Shown here piece after piece: positions 1 to 8,082 of a DNA stretch of 64,000 nucleotides. The position numbers and the translations under genes were made by a program. Each line of letters opens with the position of its first letter. The first letter of the stretch is position 1. The stretch is from contig NZ_JANUSD010000018.1 in the NCBI RefSeq assembly GCF_024793945.1, forward strand, positions 1-64,000, given 5' to 3'. Source of the stretch: Emticicia fluvialis (GTDB lineage Bacteria > Bacteroidota > Bacteroidia > Cytophagales > Spirosomataceae). The notes beneath the pieces were generated by a model, which was not told the origin of the DNA, did no database searches, and was given only the letters and a program-made list of their open reading frames with translations.

Positions 1-57
1 TTCAATAATAATGGCAGGCAGTAATAACTTCAAAATATCCTTATAACTTTCTTGCAT
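1..57 (-). pseudogene. Possible 5' end of a transposase gene, cut by the window edge
   Basis: On the minus strand an ATG at 57-55 opens a frame running off the window. It begins MQES and continues YKDILKLLLPAIIIE. The leucine-rich DILKLLLP start resembles the N-terminus of Bacteroidota ISAon1-type transposases, from memory only. No good ribosome binding site is visible, and only 19 codons can be read. It lies outside the left repeat of the element, so it belongs to the flank rather than the element. It could equally be chance. Confidence 0.25.
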
Positions 58-123
58 CTGTTCTTCTGGTAAAATGCAAAGGTCACAATTATTTTATCGC
101 CCCACAACTTTTAGGTTTGATCC

Positions 124-174
124 GAAACAAAAAAGGACAAATCAAAAATAAATTTGAATTGTCCTGTAAAGTCG
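124..174 (+). repeat. attL: left copy of the 51-bp direct repeat with an internal palindrome
   Basis: It is identical to 34867-34917 except at one base (A instead of C at position 158). Inside is an imperfect inverted repeat: arms at 136-148 and 155-167 match at 12 of 13 pairs around a 6-base AT-rich spacer. In the right copy the same sequence is coding, within the end of the serine recombinase. This is the expected form of an attachment core. The palindrome may be the recombinase binding site or a hairpin in the mRNA. Confidence 0.8.
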
Positions 175-242
175 TCCTACCTGTACAATTTTCGAACTTA
201 TTTATAGATGATTTAAAGCGGTTGGCAAGCATAGCGGTTTAA
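124..242 (+). pseudogene. Displaced native 3' end of the serine recombinase gene
   Basis: In the recombinase frame, the repeat at 124-174 reads NKKGQIKNKFELSCKV and then stays open to a TAA at 240-242, ending VLPVQFSNLF...LASIAV. In the integrated right end the same NKKGQIKNKFDLSCKV runs instead into the tRNA-Pro gene. If the element circularises across the 51-bp repeat, the recombinase gene at 33399 would be completed by this segment. A terminator-like hairpin overlaps the stop codon, as expected for a true gene end. The reading frame and hairpin are seen directly; the circular junction is inference. Confidence 0.65.
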
Positions 243-268
243 AACCCTAAGCTTGTCACCGCTTTTCT
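215..268 (+). terminator. Terminator-like hairpin after the displaced recombinase 3' end
   Basis: Arms 215-230 and 251-265 pair over about 14 positions with small mismatches, and a T-rich stretch follows at 263-266. The stop codon of the displaced recombinase end (240-242) lies in the loop. It would terminate recombinase transcription in the circular form. Confidence 0.5.
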
Positions 269-293
269 CTTAAACTTCATATAGAATAATTAA

Positions 294-766
294 ATGGGAA
301 AGCTAACCTGTGCGACAGCTAAAAAAATTGATTTGGTAGACTACTTAGCTTCCATTGGACACCTGCCCCAGCAGGTAACCAATGGAAGCGATTATTGGTA
401 TCGCTCACCCCTTCGGGAAGAGCATACAGCTTCCTTTAAAGTTAACAGGAAATTAAATGTTTACTATGACCATGGAACCGGAAAAGGAGGTGACCTGATT
501 GATTTAGGTAAGGCTTATTTCAGATGTACAATTAGTGAACTGCTTGAAATTTATCTACTATCAACCATGAACACATTGACTTGTTTTGGGATAGTGACAA
601 GGCTGGGGTAGAGGCGACACTAAAAGTGCTGGAATGGGAAAATGGAAGACGGGATAAATTTATCGACTGCAGTAATTTTTATAGTGGCTTTCAGGACTTG
701 AACGATTGGCTTAAAAGCAGTCAACCCGAGATACGTCAATCTTATAAACATGGAAAGGCTTTATGA
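294..766 (+). pseudogene. Decayed DNA primase (CHC2 zinc-finger and Toprim remnants)
   Basis: Two overlapping frames hold the two ends of a mobile-element primase. The first (294-611) carries a CHC2-like region: YWYRSPLREEHTASFKVN, then VYYDHGTGKGGDLIDL. The second (581-766) carries the Toprim motif FWDSDKAG, where the aspartates would bind metal, and a C-terminal QDLNDWL. A full protein is usually around 300 residues, but only about 150 codons remain, so the centre has been deleted with a frame change near 570-600. The family normally primes replication of mobilized DNA. It lies upstream of the mob genes, as in other Bacteroidota mobilizable elements. It is almost certainly non-functional. 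Confidence 0.75.
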
Positions 767-810
767 AATTTTTGTGTCTGAAGAGATATATTATGTCTGG
801 AGCGATGTAG

Positions 811-842
811 CCAGCTATGTTTTGGTAAAACCAAAACGCTGG
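811..842. other. Candidate oriT hairpin upstream of mobC
   Basis: A two-part inverted repeat is visible: CCAGC (811-815) pairs with GCTGG (838-842), and GTTTTGG (819-825) pairs with CCAAAAC (831-837) around TAAAA. A 3-base bulge separates the arms on one side. It sits about 70 bases before mobC, where Bacteroidota mobilizable elements usually carry the transfer origin. The nick site cannot be located from sequence alone. A transcription terminator is possible, but no T-run follows. Confidence 0.45.
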
Positions 843-914
843 CTCACCTCATGCTACCGCATTCGGTGAAAGATTTTTTTCATGCTATTGCATTCAAAAA
901 GAAAGAGGATAAAG

Positions 915-1298
915 ATGATGGAGGAGCAGAATGTAATTACAAAAAACAAGGGCGGCAGGCCTAAAAAAGCCGTTAAAAGAGACCAGCTTATGGCCATCAA
1001 ATGCACGCAATACGAACGTAAAGTAATTGAAGCCAAGGCCAAGAGTGCTAATCTTTCCGTTTCGGAATACCTGCGGGAAATCGGGCTTACCGGAAAAATT
1101 GACAAACGAAATAAAGCGTTGCCAAAAGAAGTTTTGAGCCTTACTGCTGCGCTCAATCACATGGGTGCCAACCTGAACCAGATTGCTAAAAAGCGGAATG
1201 GATCAGATGAATTAAGCCCATTGGAGCGTGCAGAATTAAAAGTGCAGTCAGGGTATTTAAAAGAGATCGCAGTACAGATTAAAAGCTATTTACAATGA
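915..1298 (+). CDS. MobC-like relaxosome accessory protein
   Basis: This is a 127-residue basic protein of the plasmid mobilization MobC/MbpB type. The N-terminal GGRPKKA segment and the ribbon-helix-helix-like stretch (AIKCTQYERKVIEAKAK, SVSEYLREIGL) bind DNA in this family. The middle ALNHMGANLNQIAKK motif is typical of MobC. I chose the ATG at 915 because AGAGGA lies just upstream; an ATG at 882 would add 11 poorly conserved residues. The end overlaps the relaxase start by 4 bases (ATGA), implying translational coupling. Its role would be to help the relaxase bind and open oriT. Confidence 0.85.
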   Translation: MMEEQNVITKNKGGRPKKAVKRDQLMAIKCTQYERKVIEAKAKSANLSVSEYLREIGLTGKIDKRNKALPKEVLSLTAALNHMGANLNQIAKKRNGSDELSPLERAELKVQSGYLKEIAVQIKSYLQ

Positions 1299-2308
1299 TA
1301 GGGCATGTATCAATCGGCTCATCTTTTTATCACTGTATCAGCTATTGTCTGGAAGATAAAAAGGAACTGTCCGAGCAGCAGAAAAAGGAGCTTTCCGTGC
1401 AGGATCATTTGCAGCACAGAGAACGTGCAGAGGTATTGGAATACAATAAGTGCTTTGGCAACAAACATGAACTGACACAACAGTTTAAAGACGTTCAGAA
1501 ACTAAGCAAGCGGGTTGAGAAACCGGTATTGCATTTATCCCTGCGGCTGGCACCCGGAGAAACGCTGACCAAAGACCAGCTTATTGAGATGGGCAGAGCT
1601 TGCGCCGTAGCATTTGGCGTGGCAGAAAACCAATATATCTGTGTACTACACAAGGACACTAAAGAGCAGCATATTCATATTGCCGCTAACCGTGTAGGAT
1701 TGAATGGTAAGGTCGCCAGCGATAGTAACAGTTATAAGCGTATGGCCAGCCTCTGCCGGAGTTTGGAGAAGCAATATAACCTACAAGCAGTATTAAGCCC
1801 CCGGGCTTTCCTGTCACAGAAGGACAGACTATTACCACGCCAAGACCAACGCAAAGAACGATTAAAGGCAGACATCCGACAGACCTTAGAGAAAGTAATT
1901 CACTATTCCGCATTTGAAAAGCAGATGCAGGCATTGGGCTATAAGGTTATCAAAGGCAGGGGCATTTCCTTTATAGATGATAAAAAGGTAAAAATAAAAG
2001 GTAGCGAGGTTGGCTTTTCGCTGGAGAAAATCGACAGGATTTTAGGAATTAGGCAACAATTGGAAATGAACAAAGCCAAGAAGCATAGACAGCCGGGAGG
2101 TAATAGATCATCCATCGCCTACGCGAAGGCACCAGCACAAGATTATAAGTGGAAGATACAAGAATCTTTTGAAATGATTGAAAAGCAGCTTTCCAGTATA
2201 TTGTATCAATTGCTGAAACCAGAGGAAGGAGTGGATTATATCAATCCTGAGCTTATCAAAGAAGCTAGGAAAAAAGGTAGAAGGAGAAGAGTACAAATAA
2301 GTAATTAG
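1295..2308 (+). CDS. Relaxase/mobilization nuclease (MobA type)
   Basis: This 337-residue relaxase nicks oriT and pilots the single strand. Its HUH-type metal site is visible as HKDTKEQHIHIAANR, with His119, His126 and His128. The likely catalytic tyrosine is Tyr17 in the N-terminal CISYCLED motif. LHLSLRLAPGE (residues 79-89) is the usual core strand of the family. After about residue 180 comes a basic region typical of the family's C-terminal half. It overlaps mobC by 4 bases. The family belongs to mobilizable elements that borrow a helper's conjugation machinery. Confidence 0.92.
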   Translation: MIGHVSIGSSFYHCISYCLEDKKELSEQQKKELSVQDHLQHRERAEVLEYNKCFGNKHELTQQFKDVQKLSKRVEKPVLHLSLRLAPGETLTKDQLIEMGRACAVAFGVAENQYICVLHKDTKEQHIHIAANRVGLNGKVASDSNSYKRMASLCRSLEKQYNLQAVLSPRAFLSQKDRLLPRQDQRKERLKADIRQTLEKVIHYSAFEKQMQALGYKVIKGRGISFIDDKKVKIKGSEVGFSLEKIDRILGIRQQLEMNKAKKHRQPGGNRSSIAYAKAPAQDYKWKIQESFEMIEKQLSSILYQLLKPEEGVDYINPELIKEARKKGRRRRVQISN

Positions 2309-2316
2309 TAAAATGC

Positions 2317-2904
2317 ATGATTATGAATACTGCAGATAAATACGAAGCGATCGAAAAAGAAATATTGGGATTGGTGCTGGAAGAATTTACCCAGGAACAG
2401 AAAACCACTAACCAAACCATGAACGATCTGATTGCTGCTGTCAACACCATTGGCAGCAAGCTTGATGATTTTAAGAGAGAACTGGACAACCCCAAAGCCG
2501 TTTCGGTAACAGTCGATACTGAACCTATTCAGCAAATGATATATAAGGGATTAACCGATGTAAAACTGATGATCGGCACACAGCCGAAAAGTATTGTCAG
2601 AAAATTTCAGATACTGCTATTTCCTGAACAGGATGCCAAACTATTCTACAAGGTTATTTTCGGCCGTTGGTTTTTGTGGCTGGTTATTATGCTGTTCCTG
2701 ACCAATCTTTATAAGTGGGGTATCCATTACAGCGACAATCAAAAAGAAATTAAAATGCAGATGATTGAAAATGATAGAATAAAAAAGTCTTGGGACTATC
2801 TATATAACAATAACGGCAAAGAAGTGAAAAAGCTGATGGAGAAGGCCTATATCAATTCAGAAAAAGAACTGGCTGAAGGAAATAATCAAATCATTTCCAA
2901 ATGA
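2317..2904 (+). CDS. Mobilization-region protein with one membrane segment, unknown function
   Basis: This is a 195-residue protein starting 8 bases after the relaxase stop, so it is probably co-transcribed. Residues 1-60 are predicted helical and rich in Glu, Gln and Asn. A hydrophobic stretch around residues 118-135 (WFLWLVIMLFLTNLY) should span the membrane, followed by a charged, Lys/Glu-rich C-terminus. Proteins of this build commonly follow MobA in Bacteroidota mobilizable elements, but I know of no proven role; coupling the relaxosome to the membrane is a guess. The ATG at 2323 is an alternative start. Confidence 0.7.
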   Translation: MIMNTADKYEAIEKEILGLVLEEFTQEQKTTNQTMNDLIAAVNTIGSKLDDFKRELDNPKAVSVTVDTEPIQQMIYKGLTDVKLMIGTQPKSIVRKFQILLFPEQDAKLFYKVIFGRWFLWLVIMLFLTNLYKWGIHYSDNQKEIKMQMIENDRIKKSWDYLYNNNGKEVKKLMEKAYINSEKELAEGNNQIISK

Positions 2905-2911
2905 TATTTTA

Positions 2912-2948
2912 TAGCTGAATAGTCAGGTTTAAGCTGACTATTCAGCTA
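2912..2948. terminator. Perfect 15-bp hairpin after the mob operon
   Basis: Arms 2912-2926 and 2934-2948 are perfectly complementary around a 7-base loop. It begins 8 bases after the last mob gene. There is no T-run on either side, so it may be a processed 3' end, a protein-binding dyad or a terminator working without a U-tract. Confidence 0.5.
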
Positions 2949-3061
2949 CTAGAAGTAATGAATGAAACAAACAGTATTCACGAGCAAGCGGAATATTGAT
3001 ATTCTTATTAAAGGGACACCCTATAACTTTTTGTAATTTTGGAAAATTAAACGTAGGACAC

Positions 3062-4072
3062 ATGATTATAAGTCAATCTGTCATAACAGACATCAAGGCC
3101 ATCATTCTTAATGCTCAAGAAAAAGCCATTCGTTCAGTGGATCACGAACGTACTATGATGTATTGGTTGATCGGACAGCGTATTTTTGAAGAAGAACAGC
3201 AAGGGAAAGACCGGGCAGATTACGGCAACTATCTGACCAAATTTGTAGCTGAACAATTGGAACCGGAGTACGGAAGCGGCTTTTCCAAACGTCAGATAGA
3301 GCTTTTTCGGCAGTTTTATCGCACATTTCCAATTGCGAATACACTGTATTCGCAATTGAGTTGGAGCCAATATAAATTACTTATAAGGCTTGATAATCAA
3401 GATAAAATAGCTTTTTATATTGCAGAAACTATTAAAAACAACTGGACTGTACGACAGTTAGAGCGGCAAATTCATAGTAGTTTATGGGAGCGTCTGTTAA
3501 TGAGCAATGACAGGGAAAGTGTACTAGCCGTGGCAAGAAATGAAAAACAACCCTCAGATGCGAAGGAAATCATCAAAGACCCCATGTATCTTGAATTTTT
3601 AGGATTACATCGCGAAGCCTCCTACTACGAAAAAGACTTAGAACAAGCGATTATTACACACTTGCACGACTTTTTGCTGGAATTAGGTAATGGATTTGCA
3701 TTCGTAGCCAGGCAAAAACGGCTACACATTGAAGGGGATGAGTTCTTTATAGATCTTGTATTTTACAACCGGCTTCTACAATGCTTTGTAATCATTGAGA
3801 TAAAGACTACCAAGTTTACACACCAGGACATTGGGCAATTGCAGATGTACGTCAATTATTACGACCGTTATGAAAAGAGAGAGTTTGAAAACCCCACCAT
3901 AGGTATCTTACTTTGTGCCGAGAAAAATAATGCAGTGGTTAAAATATCGTTGCCAGAAGACAATAAAACGATATTTGCAAGCGAATACAAATTGTACTTA
4001 CCAACAGAACAGCAACTGATCGAAGAAATCAAAAAAGAGATTGAAAAAAGAGAAAATGACACCAGAGTTTAA
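3062..4072 (+). CDS. YhcG-family PDDEXK nuclease (DUF1016)
   Basis: From the ATG at 3062 this is a 336-residue protein with the two parts of the YhcG/DUF1016 family. The N-terminal helical half carries RSVDHERTMMYWLIG, the GKDRADYG motif and FSKRQIELFRQFY. The C-terminal PD-(D/E)XK nuclease half carries the active-site pattern EFFIDLVFYN, then IIEIKTTKF, then the GQLQMYVNYYD motif. In-frame codons from 2996 add 22 residues unlike the family, so I reject that start. The family is common as cargo on mobile elements, often near type I restriction systems, and is thought to act on DNA. It stands alone here. Confidence 0.88.
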   Translation: MIISQSVITDIKAIILNAQEKAIRSVDHERTMMYWLIGQRIFEEEQQGKDRADYGNYLTKFVAEQLEPEYGSGFSKRQIELFRQFYRTFPIANTLYSQLSWSQYKLLIRLDNQDKIAFYIAETIKNNWTVRQLERQIHSSLWERLLMSNDRESVLAVARNEKQPSDAKEIIKDPMYLEFLGLHREASYYEKDLEQAIITHLHDFLLELGNGFAFVARQKRLHIEGDEFFIDLVFYNRLLQCFVIIEIKTTKFTHQDIGQLQMYVNYYDRYEKREFENPTIGILLCAEKNNAVVKISLPEDNKTIFASEYKLYLPTEQQLIEEIKKEIEKRENDTRV

Positions 4073-4394
4073 CTACACAAGAGGCAATCACTCCCCAGTA
4101 TTATAAATTTGTAACAGAAATTGACAAGTTAGTAGTTAACGTAGAAGGGAGTGTAAACTGAACTGTGTCAGGTTTGATTTTTCAGGTCATTAAATGAAGT
4201 TTCAACCTATCCCCAAAAAAAACATAAACTTGTGATAGTGCCAAGCTCTAGTTATGGAGCGGCATTGTCCACTTGTCAGCAATATTTTGTACTACTAAAT
4301 AGACTAATTTTAAAAAGGCATTGTCAGAAGTAAAAGCCCCTTTTGTTTTCGTAATTTTTCTAACTTGTCTGTGGAAACCCTCGATGGTGTTAGT

Positions 4395-4409
4395 TGCGGC
4401 CGCCGCTGC
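4395..4409. repeat. 15-bp G+C-rich insert, copy 1
   Basis: The family motif IYTTN(A/T)IEGFH is interrupted here by five alanine codons. Removing 4395-4409 restores it exactly. The insert is pure G+C except two bases and shares the core CCGCCGCTGCGG with a second insert at 4903-4918 in the same gene. It contains a GCGGCCGC octamer. Confidence 0.55.
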
Positions 4410-4902
4410 GGTATAAATGACCTTTCTAATGGCATTAGGTATTGAAAAAAAGTTGAAAGATTCTCCCAATTGTTGTACCAGGATTGAATAGGTGCTGGAT
4501 ATTTTTTAGCCCATTTATTATCTAAAGCAATCAGATTCTCAAAGCCTTCATCTTTTGTAAGGGATTGATAGACAGGTTTCAAGTCATTAATAAACTCTTT
4601 TTTGTCTTTTTCAGCCACATACCGAAGAGAAGCACGAATTTGATGAACTACACATGGTTTGTACCTAAGTTTGAGGAAAAACAGTTCAATAGCAACGGGG
4701 AACCCGTTTAGCCCATCGACACAGGCAATCAGAATATCCTCAACACTTCGATTCTTTAATCAGTAATAACTGATATCCAGAATTTGGCTCCCTCTGTTTC
4801 AGAGACATACATGCCAATTAAATCTTTCTTACCTGTCAAGTCAATTCTTAAAATGTTATAAACTGCTCGTGTAGTAACTCGTCCACTTTCTCGTACCTTG
4901 TA

Positions 4903-4918
4903 GCGGTCCGCCGCTGCG
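4903..4918. repeat. 16-bp G+C-rich insert, copy 2
   Basis: Removing these 16 bases rejoins FVYLDYMH to YKVRESGRV, the normal transposase order. With them the frame shifts. The core CCGCCGCTGCGG is shared with 4395-4409, and the sequence is nearly self-complementary. Confidence 0.55.
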
Positions 4919-5304
4919 GTGCATATAATCCAGATAAACAAAAGCATAGACTGATTGAAGAGAGCGGGTTTTCCACTCATTCATAGCCGGAATTACGGGG
5001 ATGCCTAGTCCTTATCAGTAATGGCAGACAACTGAGAAGCCAAAATTTCAATCTGATAAGGCTCCTTAATATGGGTGGAAATATCTTTTGTACTCACCCC
5101 ACGACCGTACAAGGCAGTGACTTTATCTTCCAGTTCTTCGGTAATAATTACCTGACGTTTAGGTAAAATGATTGGCTCAAAACTCCCAATGACTGAGGTG
5201 TCAATTCAGTCATCTAATTCAGAATTTAACTGGAACGATATTAATATGTTATCTGACAGTTAATTTTAATACCTTTCTGTCAGATTAAGTCTTGTCTATT
5301 ACAT

Positions 5305-5563
5305 GTTATGGAAACCCCGGCTTCTCTGATTGCCTGAATCAGCGAGAGTACTCAATTTTTATTTTAAACTATCTTTACTTTATATTCCTTTTTCTTGGTA
5401 CCCGGCCCGTCATCGCTGGCATGCGCCGCCAACGTAAAGCCGCATACTAATAACAGCAAAGCCCAGATTTTACATATAGGTTTGTAGAATTGCTTCATTT
5501 TATAGGTTTTTCTCTTTAAATATCACAGTGGGGGTGGTGTTTGGTAATGGGTATGTGTTTAGT
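5305..5563 (-). repeat. 259-bp direct repeat, copy 1
   Basis: It aligns over its whole length with 7032-7290 at high identity, with scattered substitutions. It contains the 5' end of a secreted-protein gene and its upstream region. The two copies separate the toxin cassettes, suggesting duplication or recombination of cassettes. Confidence 0.8.
5364..5498 (-). pseudogene. Truncated signal-peptide gene start (probably an RHS-like protein), copy 1
   Basis: This 44-codon frame encodes MKQFYKP, a hydrophobic stretch WALLLLVCGFTLAAHA with a signal-peptide AHA cleavage site, then SDDGPGTKKKEYKVKIV and a stop. The start resembles the leader of Bacteroidota RHS-like surface proteins that deliver polymorphic toxins, but the body is missing. 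Because the paired copy has the same length and stop, a small secreted peptide cannot be excluded. No gene follows in frame. Confidence 0.5.
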
Positions 5564-5859
5564 GTTTTCTTAATCAGGTGCTTAATATTCTAAAACAGAT
5601 GCTCTTCAACAGTATCCCAATTCTATTATTAGAAGTTTGATTTTATTTAACTAATAATTACTCCTCTTATTCGTTAATGAAACTCTAAAGTTTCACTATT
5701 ACTTTGATTGAATTTTATTCAATAGTTCTCCAAAGGAATTCACAATTAAAAATTTTCTTAATTCCATTTACAGTAAATTTGAAAAGTAGTTGTGAAAATA
5801 TTATCAGCAAAGTAGTGATTCAACTTCTAAAACATATTCTCAAATAATATCAAAATATA
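5564..5859. other. Non-coding stretch after the first immunity gene
   Basis: This AT-rich stretch lies between the 259-bp repeat and the stop of the immunity gene at 5860. I see no open frame of credible length, no clear hairpin and no tRNA. Confidence 0.5.
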
Positions 5860-6156
5860 CTAATGCGGGCTTTCCTCTGATAATTCCTCTTTTGTCTCTA
5901 TTATTTTTTGCTTTAACTCTTCTGCAGTAACAAATCCTGCCCAAAATTTAAAGTCCTCTTCATATTCTGAATACCGTTGTGATACATCACTTAAATCAAC
6001 AAAAGCCTTATATTCAATATCTGTTAGACCTTTATAATTCATTTCGTTAACAAAGGTATCGTGGAAATCATCACAAAATGTTATTTCATTTATTTTGCCT
6101 GATAAAAATTGGTCAATAAGCCAATACAGTCTTCTCTTATCATTCTTTTTATACAT
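5860..6156 (-). CDS. Putative immunity protein for the neighbouring toxin
   Basis: This is a small acidic protein of 98 residues whose ATG lies 5 bases after the stop of the toxin module at 6162. It begins MYKKNDKRRLYWLIDQFLSG and carries a helical, Glu-rich C-terminus. The pattern FLSGKI...FCDDFHD...LTDIEYKAFVDLSDVSQRYSEYE resembles the colicin-D-type (Colicin_immun) immunity fold, judged by eye only. Its position directly after a toxin C-terminus, its size and its acidity are the usual marks of an immunity gene. It should bind and block the toxin in the cytoplasm. Confidence 0.65.
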   Translation of the reverse strand: MYKKNDKRRLYWLIDQFLSGKINEITFCDDFHDTFVNEMNYKGLTDIEYKAFVDLSDVSQRYSEYEEDFKFWAGFVTAEELKQKIIETKEELSEESPH

Positions 6157-6161
6157 ATTGC

Positions 6162-6860
6162 TTATGGTTTTACAAGTTTATATTGAAAATGCCAAATAGT
6201 ATTTGTTGCCTTATCGTAAAGAACATCTAATTTGTAAGTCTTTCCGTTTTTTAGCATTTCAATACTGTACATTAGAGCTCGTGAGCCTTTAGGGTCTGGC
6301 ACTCCAGTGGATCCTTTGATTGCTTGCTCTAATATTTGAATTGGTACGGCTCTGCCCGGATCTCCCATATGCCTGCCCGCACTTCCGCCAAATTTAAATA
6401 ATTCTTTCTCCTCCTTACCGGCTATTGCTCCAACGTCGCTAAGATTATTACATAAATCAGGTTTCTTAGGCGTATCAGAATCAACACGCAAATTACTAAC
6501 ACTTCCACATTTTCCCCAAAGGTCATAAGCTCCCTTTCCTTTGGTACCGTCTGCAAATTCTACATCACCCTCTATTGTACCCAGAAACTGGTTATGTGCA
6601 GAAGTCTTCTTTTTAACTTTTTTGTAAACTCCGTTTACATACTCCATCTCCTCGCCAACGATACCCCCTGCTGCATTACGAATTACAAACTTACCTGTTT
6701 TACCAGCTCCTTTCTTAAAGGCAACGCCTGCCTTGCTCATTATTTTTGAGGTAACATCAAGCTTGTCAGATATTTTAGCTACTGTTTGTACTACTTCGGC
6801 CAGTTTAGCAGCTTTCATGGCTTTTAGGCCGCCCGTTATAGCCCCCATACCCACAAACAT
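6162..6860 (-). pseudogene. Orphan polymorphic-toxin C-terminal module 1
   Basis: The open frame reaches back to an in-frame stop at 6923-6921 and begins YTPINRYYNGRTAFEIASMFVG, with no normal start, secretion signal or RHS repeats. It is therefore a displaced C-terminus rather than a whole gene; the first ATG is at 6860. Residues up to about 150 (from GAITGGLKAMKAAK to YDLWGKCGSVSNLRVDSD) form a pretoxin region shared with module 2 at 8370-9382. The last 80 or so residues (RHMGDPGRAVPIQILEQAI, then GKTYKLDVLYDKATNTIWHF) are the unique tip. The tip's form suggests a small RNase-type toxin of the BECR/colicin class, but I cannot name a family. Confidence 0.6.
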
Positions 6861-7031
6861 AGATGCTATCTCAAAAGCAGTGCGCCCGTTATAGTATCTG
6901 TTTATTGGAGTGTACCTGATTCAAGCTGGTAACATTGGTCTTTCAATATAGCCGTCCAGCCGTTGGCCGGTAACATATCGGTTATGCCAACGATATTGAG
7001 AAATTAACCTATAAATCAATGAACTAAATGG

Positions 7032-7290
7032 GTTATTGAAATCCTTGCTTCTCTGATTGCCAATATCAGCAGAAGTACTCAATTTTTATTTTAAACTATC
7101 TTTACTTTATATTCCTTTTTATTAGTACCCGGCACGTCATCGCTGGCATGAGCCGCCAACGTAAAGCCGCATACTAACAACAGCAAAGCCCAGATTTTAC
7201 GTAAAGGTTTGTAGAATTGCTTCATTTTATAGGTTTTTCTCTTTATAAATTATAATGGGTGGTATGATTGGTAATGGGTATGTGTTTAGT
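7032..7290 (-). repeat. 259-bp direct repeat, copy 2
   Basis: This is the partner of 5305-5563, lying between toxin module 1 and the immunity genes of module 2. The spacing implies a unit of repeat plus toxin tip plus immunity gene that was duplicated or inserted as a cassette. Confidence 0.8.
7091..7225 (-). pseudogene. Truncated signal-peptide gene start, copy 2
   Basis: It has the same 44 codons as 5364-5498 with a few changes (PLRK for PICK, VPGTN for GPGTK), and the same stop. The signal peptide is intact. As with copy 1, it is probably the beginning of an RHS-like carrier gene cut off after the leader. Confidence 0.5.
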
Positions 7291-7348
7291 ATTTATTGGT
7301 TGGGGCACTTTAAGCTTTACAATTCTAAATTGCTTCTTTACTATAGCA

Positions 7349-7873
7349 CTAATTTGAAATATTTCTAAAAACATCTTCTCTTGTAAACTCCCTTCCCCAA
7401 CCATTATACTCAGTTATGGAGAATTGATAAAACATATTAACAGGTGGTAACGGAATTTTATGCTTATTCATAATAAGTAAAATTTCTTGCAAATATTCAA
7501 TAGTCTGAGGAGAGTAATTTTCAATAGAAGAATAAAGATCTGATATTCCTATGAAAAAAATAAGGTCTATAATTTCCAATAATTCATTATTACACTTTTT
7601 ATATAATTGATTTAAAGACCAGAATTGGGTTTCGCTCAAAAAATCTAAATCACTCAAATCATCAGTATCATTTAATACCCCTCTTGGAATACATTCTGCC
7701 ACCTGATAGTGCCAAGTCCCCATATTAATACTAGTATAATTCCATAATAGCTTCAATAAAAAATCCCATTCCAATTCTGAAAGTTGAAAGTGTTTGATTG
7801 AGTTTTCAAGACATACTATTGAAAATGCAACTCTTCCCCGAATTGATATCCGTTTAAAATCCATCGCTTTCAT
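7349..7873 (-). CDS. Hypothetical protein, likely immunity-locus gene
   Basis: This 174-residue acidic protein with many aromatic residues has no signal peptide and no membrane segment. I do not recognise the family. It contains LSELEWDFLLKLLWNYTS and a C-terminal GWGREFTREDVF. It is the last of three closely spaced minus-strand genes downstream of toxin module 2 (6 bases after the gene at 7879), the position in which polymorphic-toxin loci stack immunity genes against several toxins. The start at 7873 (MKAMDFK) could also be four codons later at the second Met. Confidence 0.55.
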   Translation of the reverse strand: MKAMDFKRISIRGRVAFSIVCLENSIKHFQLSELEWDFLLKLLWNYTSINMGTWHYQVAECIPRGVLNDTDDLSDLDFLSETQFWSLNQLYKKCNNELLEIIDLIFFIGISDLYSSIENYSPQTIEYLQEILLIMNKHKIPLPPVNMFYQFSITEYNGWGREFTREDVFRNISN

Positions 7874-7878
7874 ATAAT

Positions 7879-8082
7879 TTATTTATCACTAGTGACATGC
7901 AAATCTTTAAAAATATCTCTGCACTCATTACATCTTGTAAAATTTATCATTTTATTACCTTTAAAGTCGATTTTAATGGTATGGATTTGTATATCATCCC
8001 ATATTGCACCGTCATACAATGCCTGATTTACAGCATCACACTCAGAGCAATTTGCATCTTTCGGCCATAATTCGCTAATCAT
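7879..8082 (-). CDS. Small zinc-ribbon-like protein in the immunity cluster
   Basis: This 67-residue protein has two cysteine pairs, CSEC near residue 17 and CNEC near residue 52, which could bind one zinc ion. I do not recognise the family. It overlaps the upstream gene by 8 bases, so the two are translationally coupled. Given its place between two immunity-type genes it may be part of an immunity pair. No toxin partner can be assigned. Confidence 0.5.
   Translation of the reverse strand: MISELWPKDANCSECDAVNQALYDGAIWDDIQIHTIKIDFKGNKMINFTRCNECRDIFKDLHVTSDK

Larger units (their letters stand above)
4182..5270 (-). pseudogene. IS256-family (mutator-type) transposase, multiply broken
   Basis: On the minus strand, pieces in different frames rebuild an IS256-type transposase: FEPIILPKRQ, then VTALYGRGVSTKDISTHI, then AMNEWKTRSLQSVYAFVYLD, then KVRESGRVTTRAVY, then ACVDGLNGFPVAIE, then KPCVVHQIRASLRYV, then IEGFHRQVRKITKTKGAF. 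Damage includes a deletion of roughly 40 residues near the N-terminus, small frameshifts near 4465 and 5010, an in-frame stop at 4248-4250 where the family has Trp, and two short G+C-rich inserts. The N-terminal 50 or so residues are barely recognisable. I could not identify a convincing pair of terminal inverted repeats, so the IS boundaries are unknown. Confidence 0.85.

Noticed and set aside
4140..4180. Terminal inverted repeat of the IS256 element
   Set aside because: A TGTAAACTGAACTGTGTCAG-like end is visible on one side, but I found no convincing partner on the other.
4391..4412. NotI-containing 15-bp insert as an artefact of transposon-based linker scanning
   Set aside because: Linker kits leave a fixed sequence with a 5-base duplication; here a related but different insert occurs a second time, without matching duplications.
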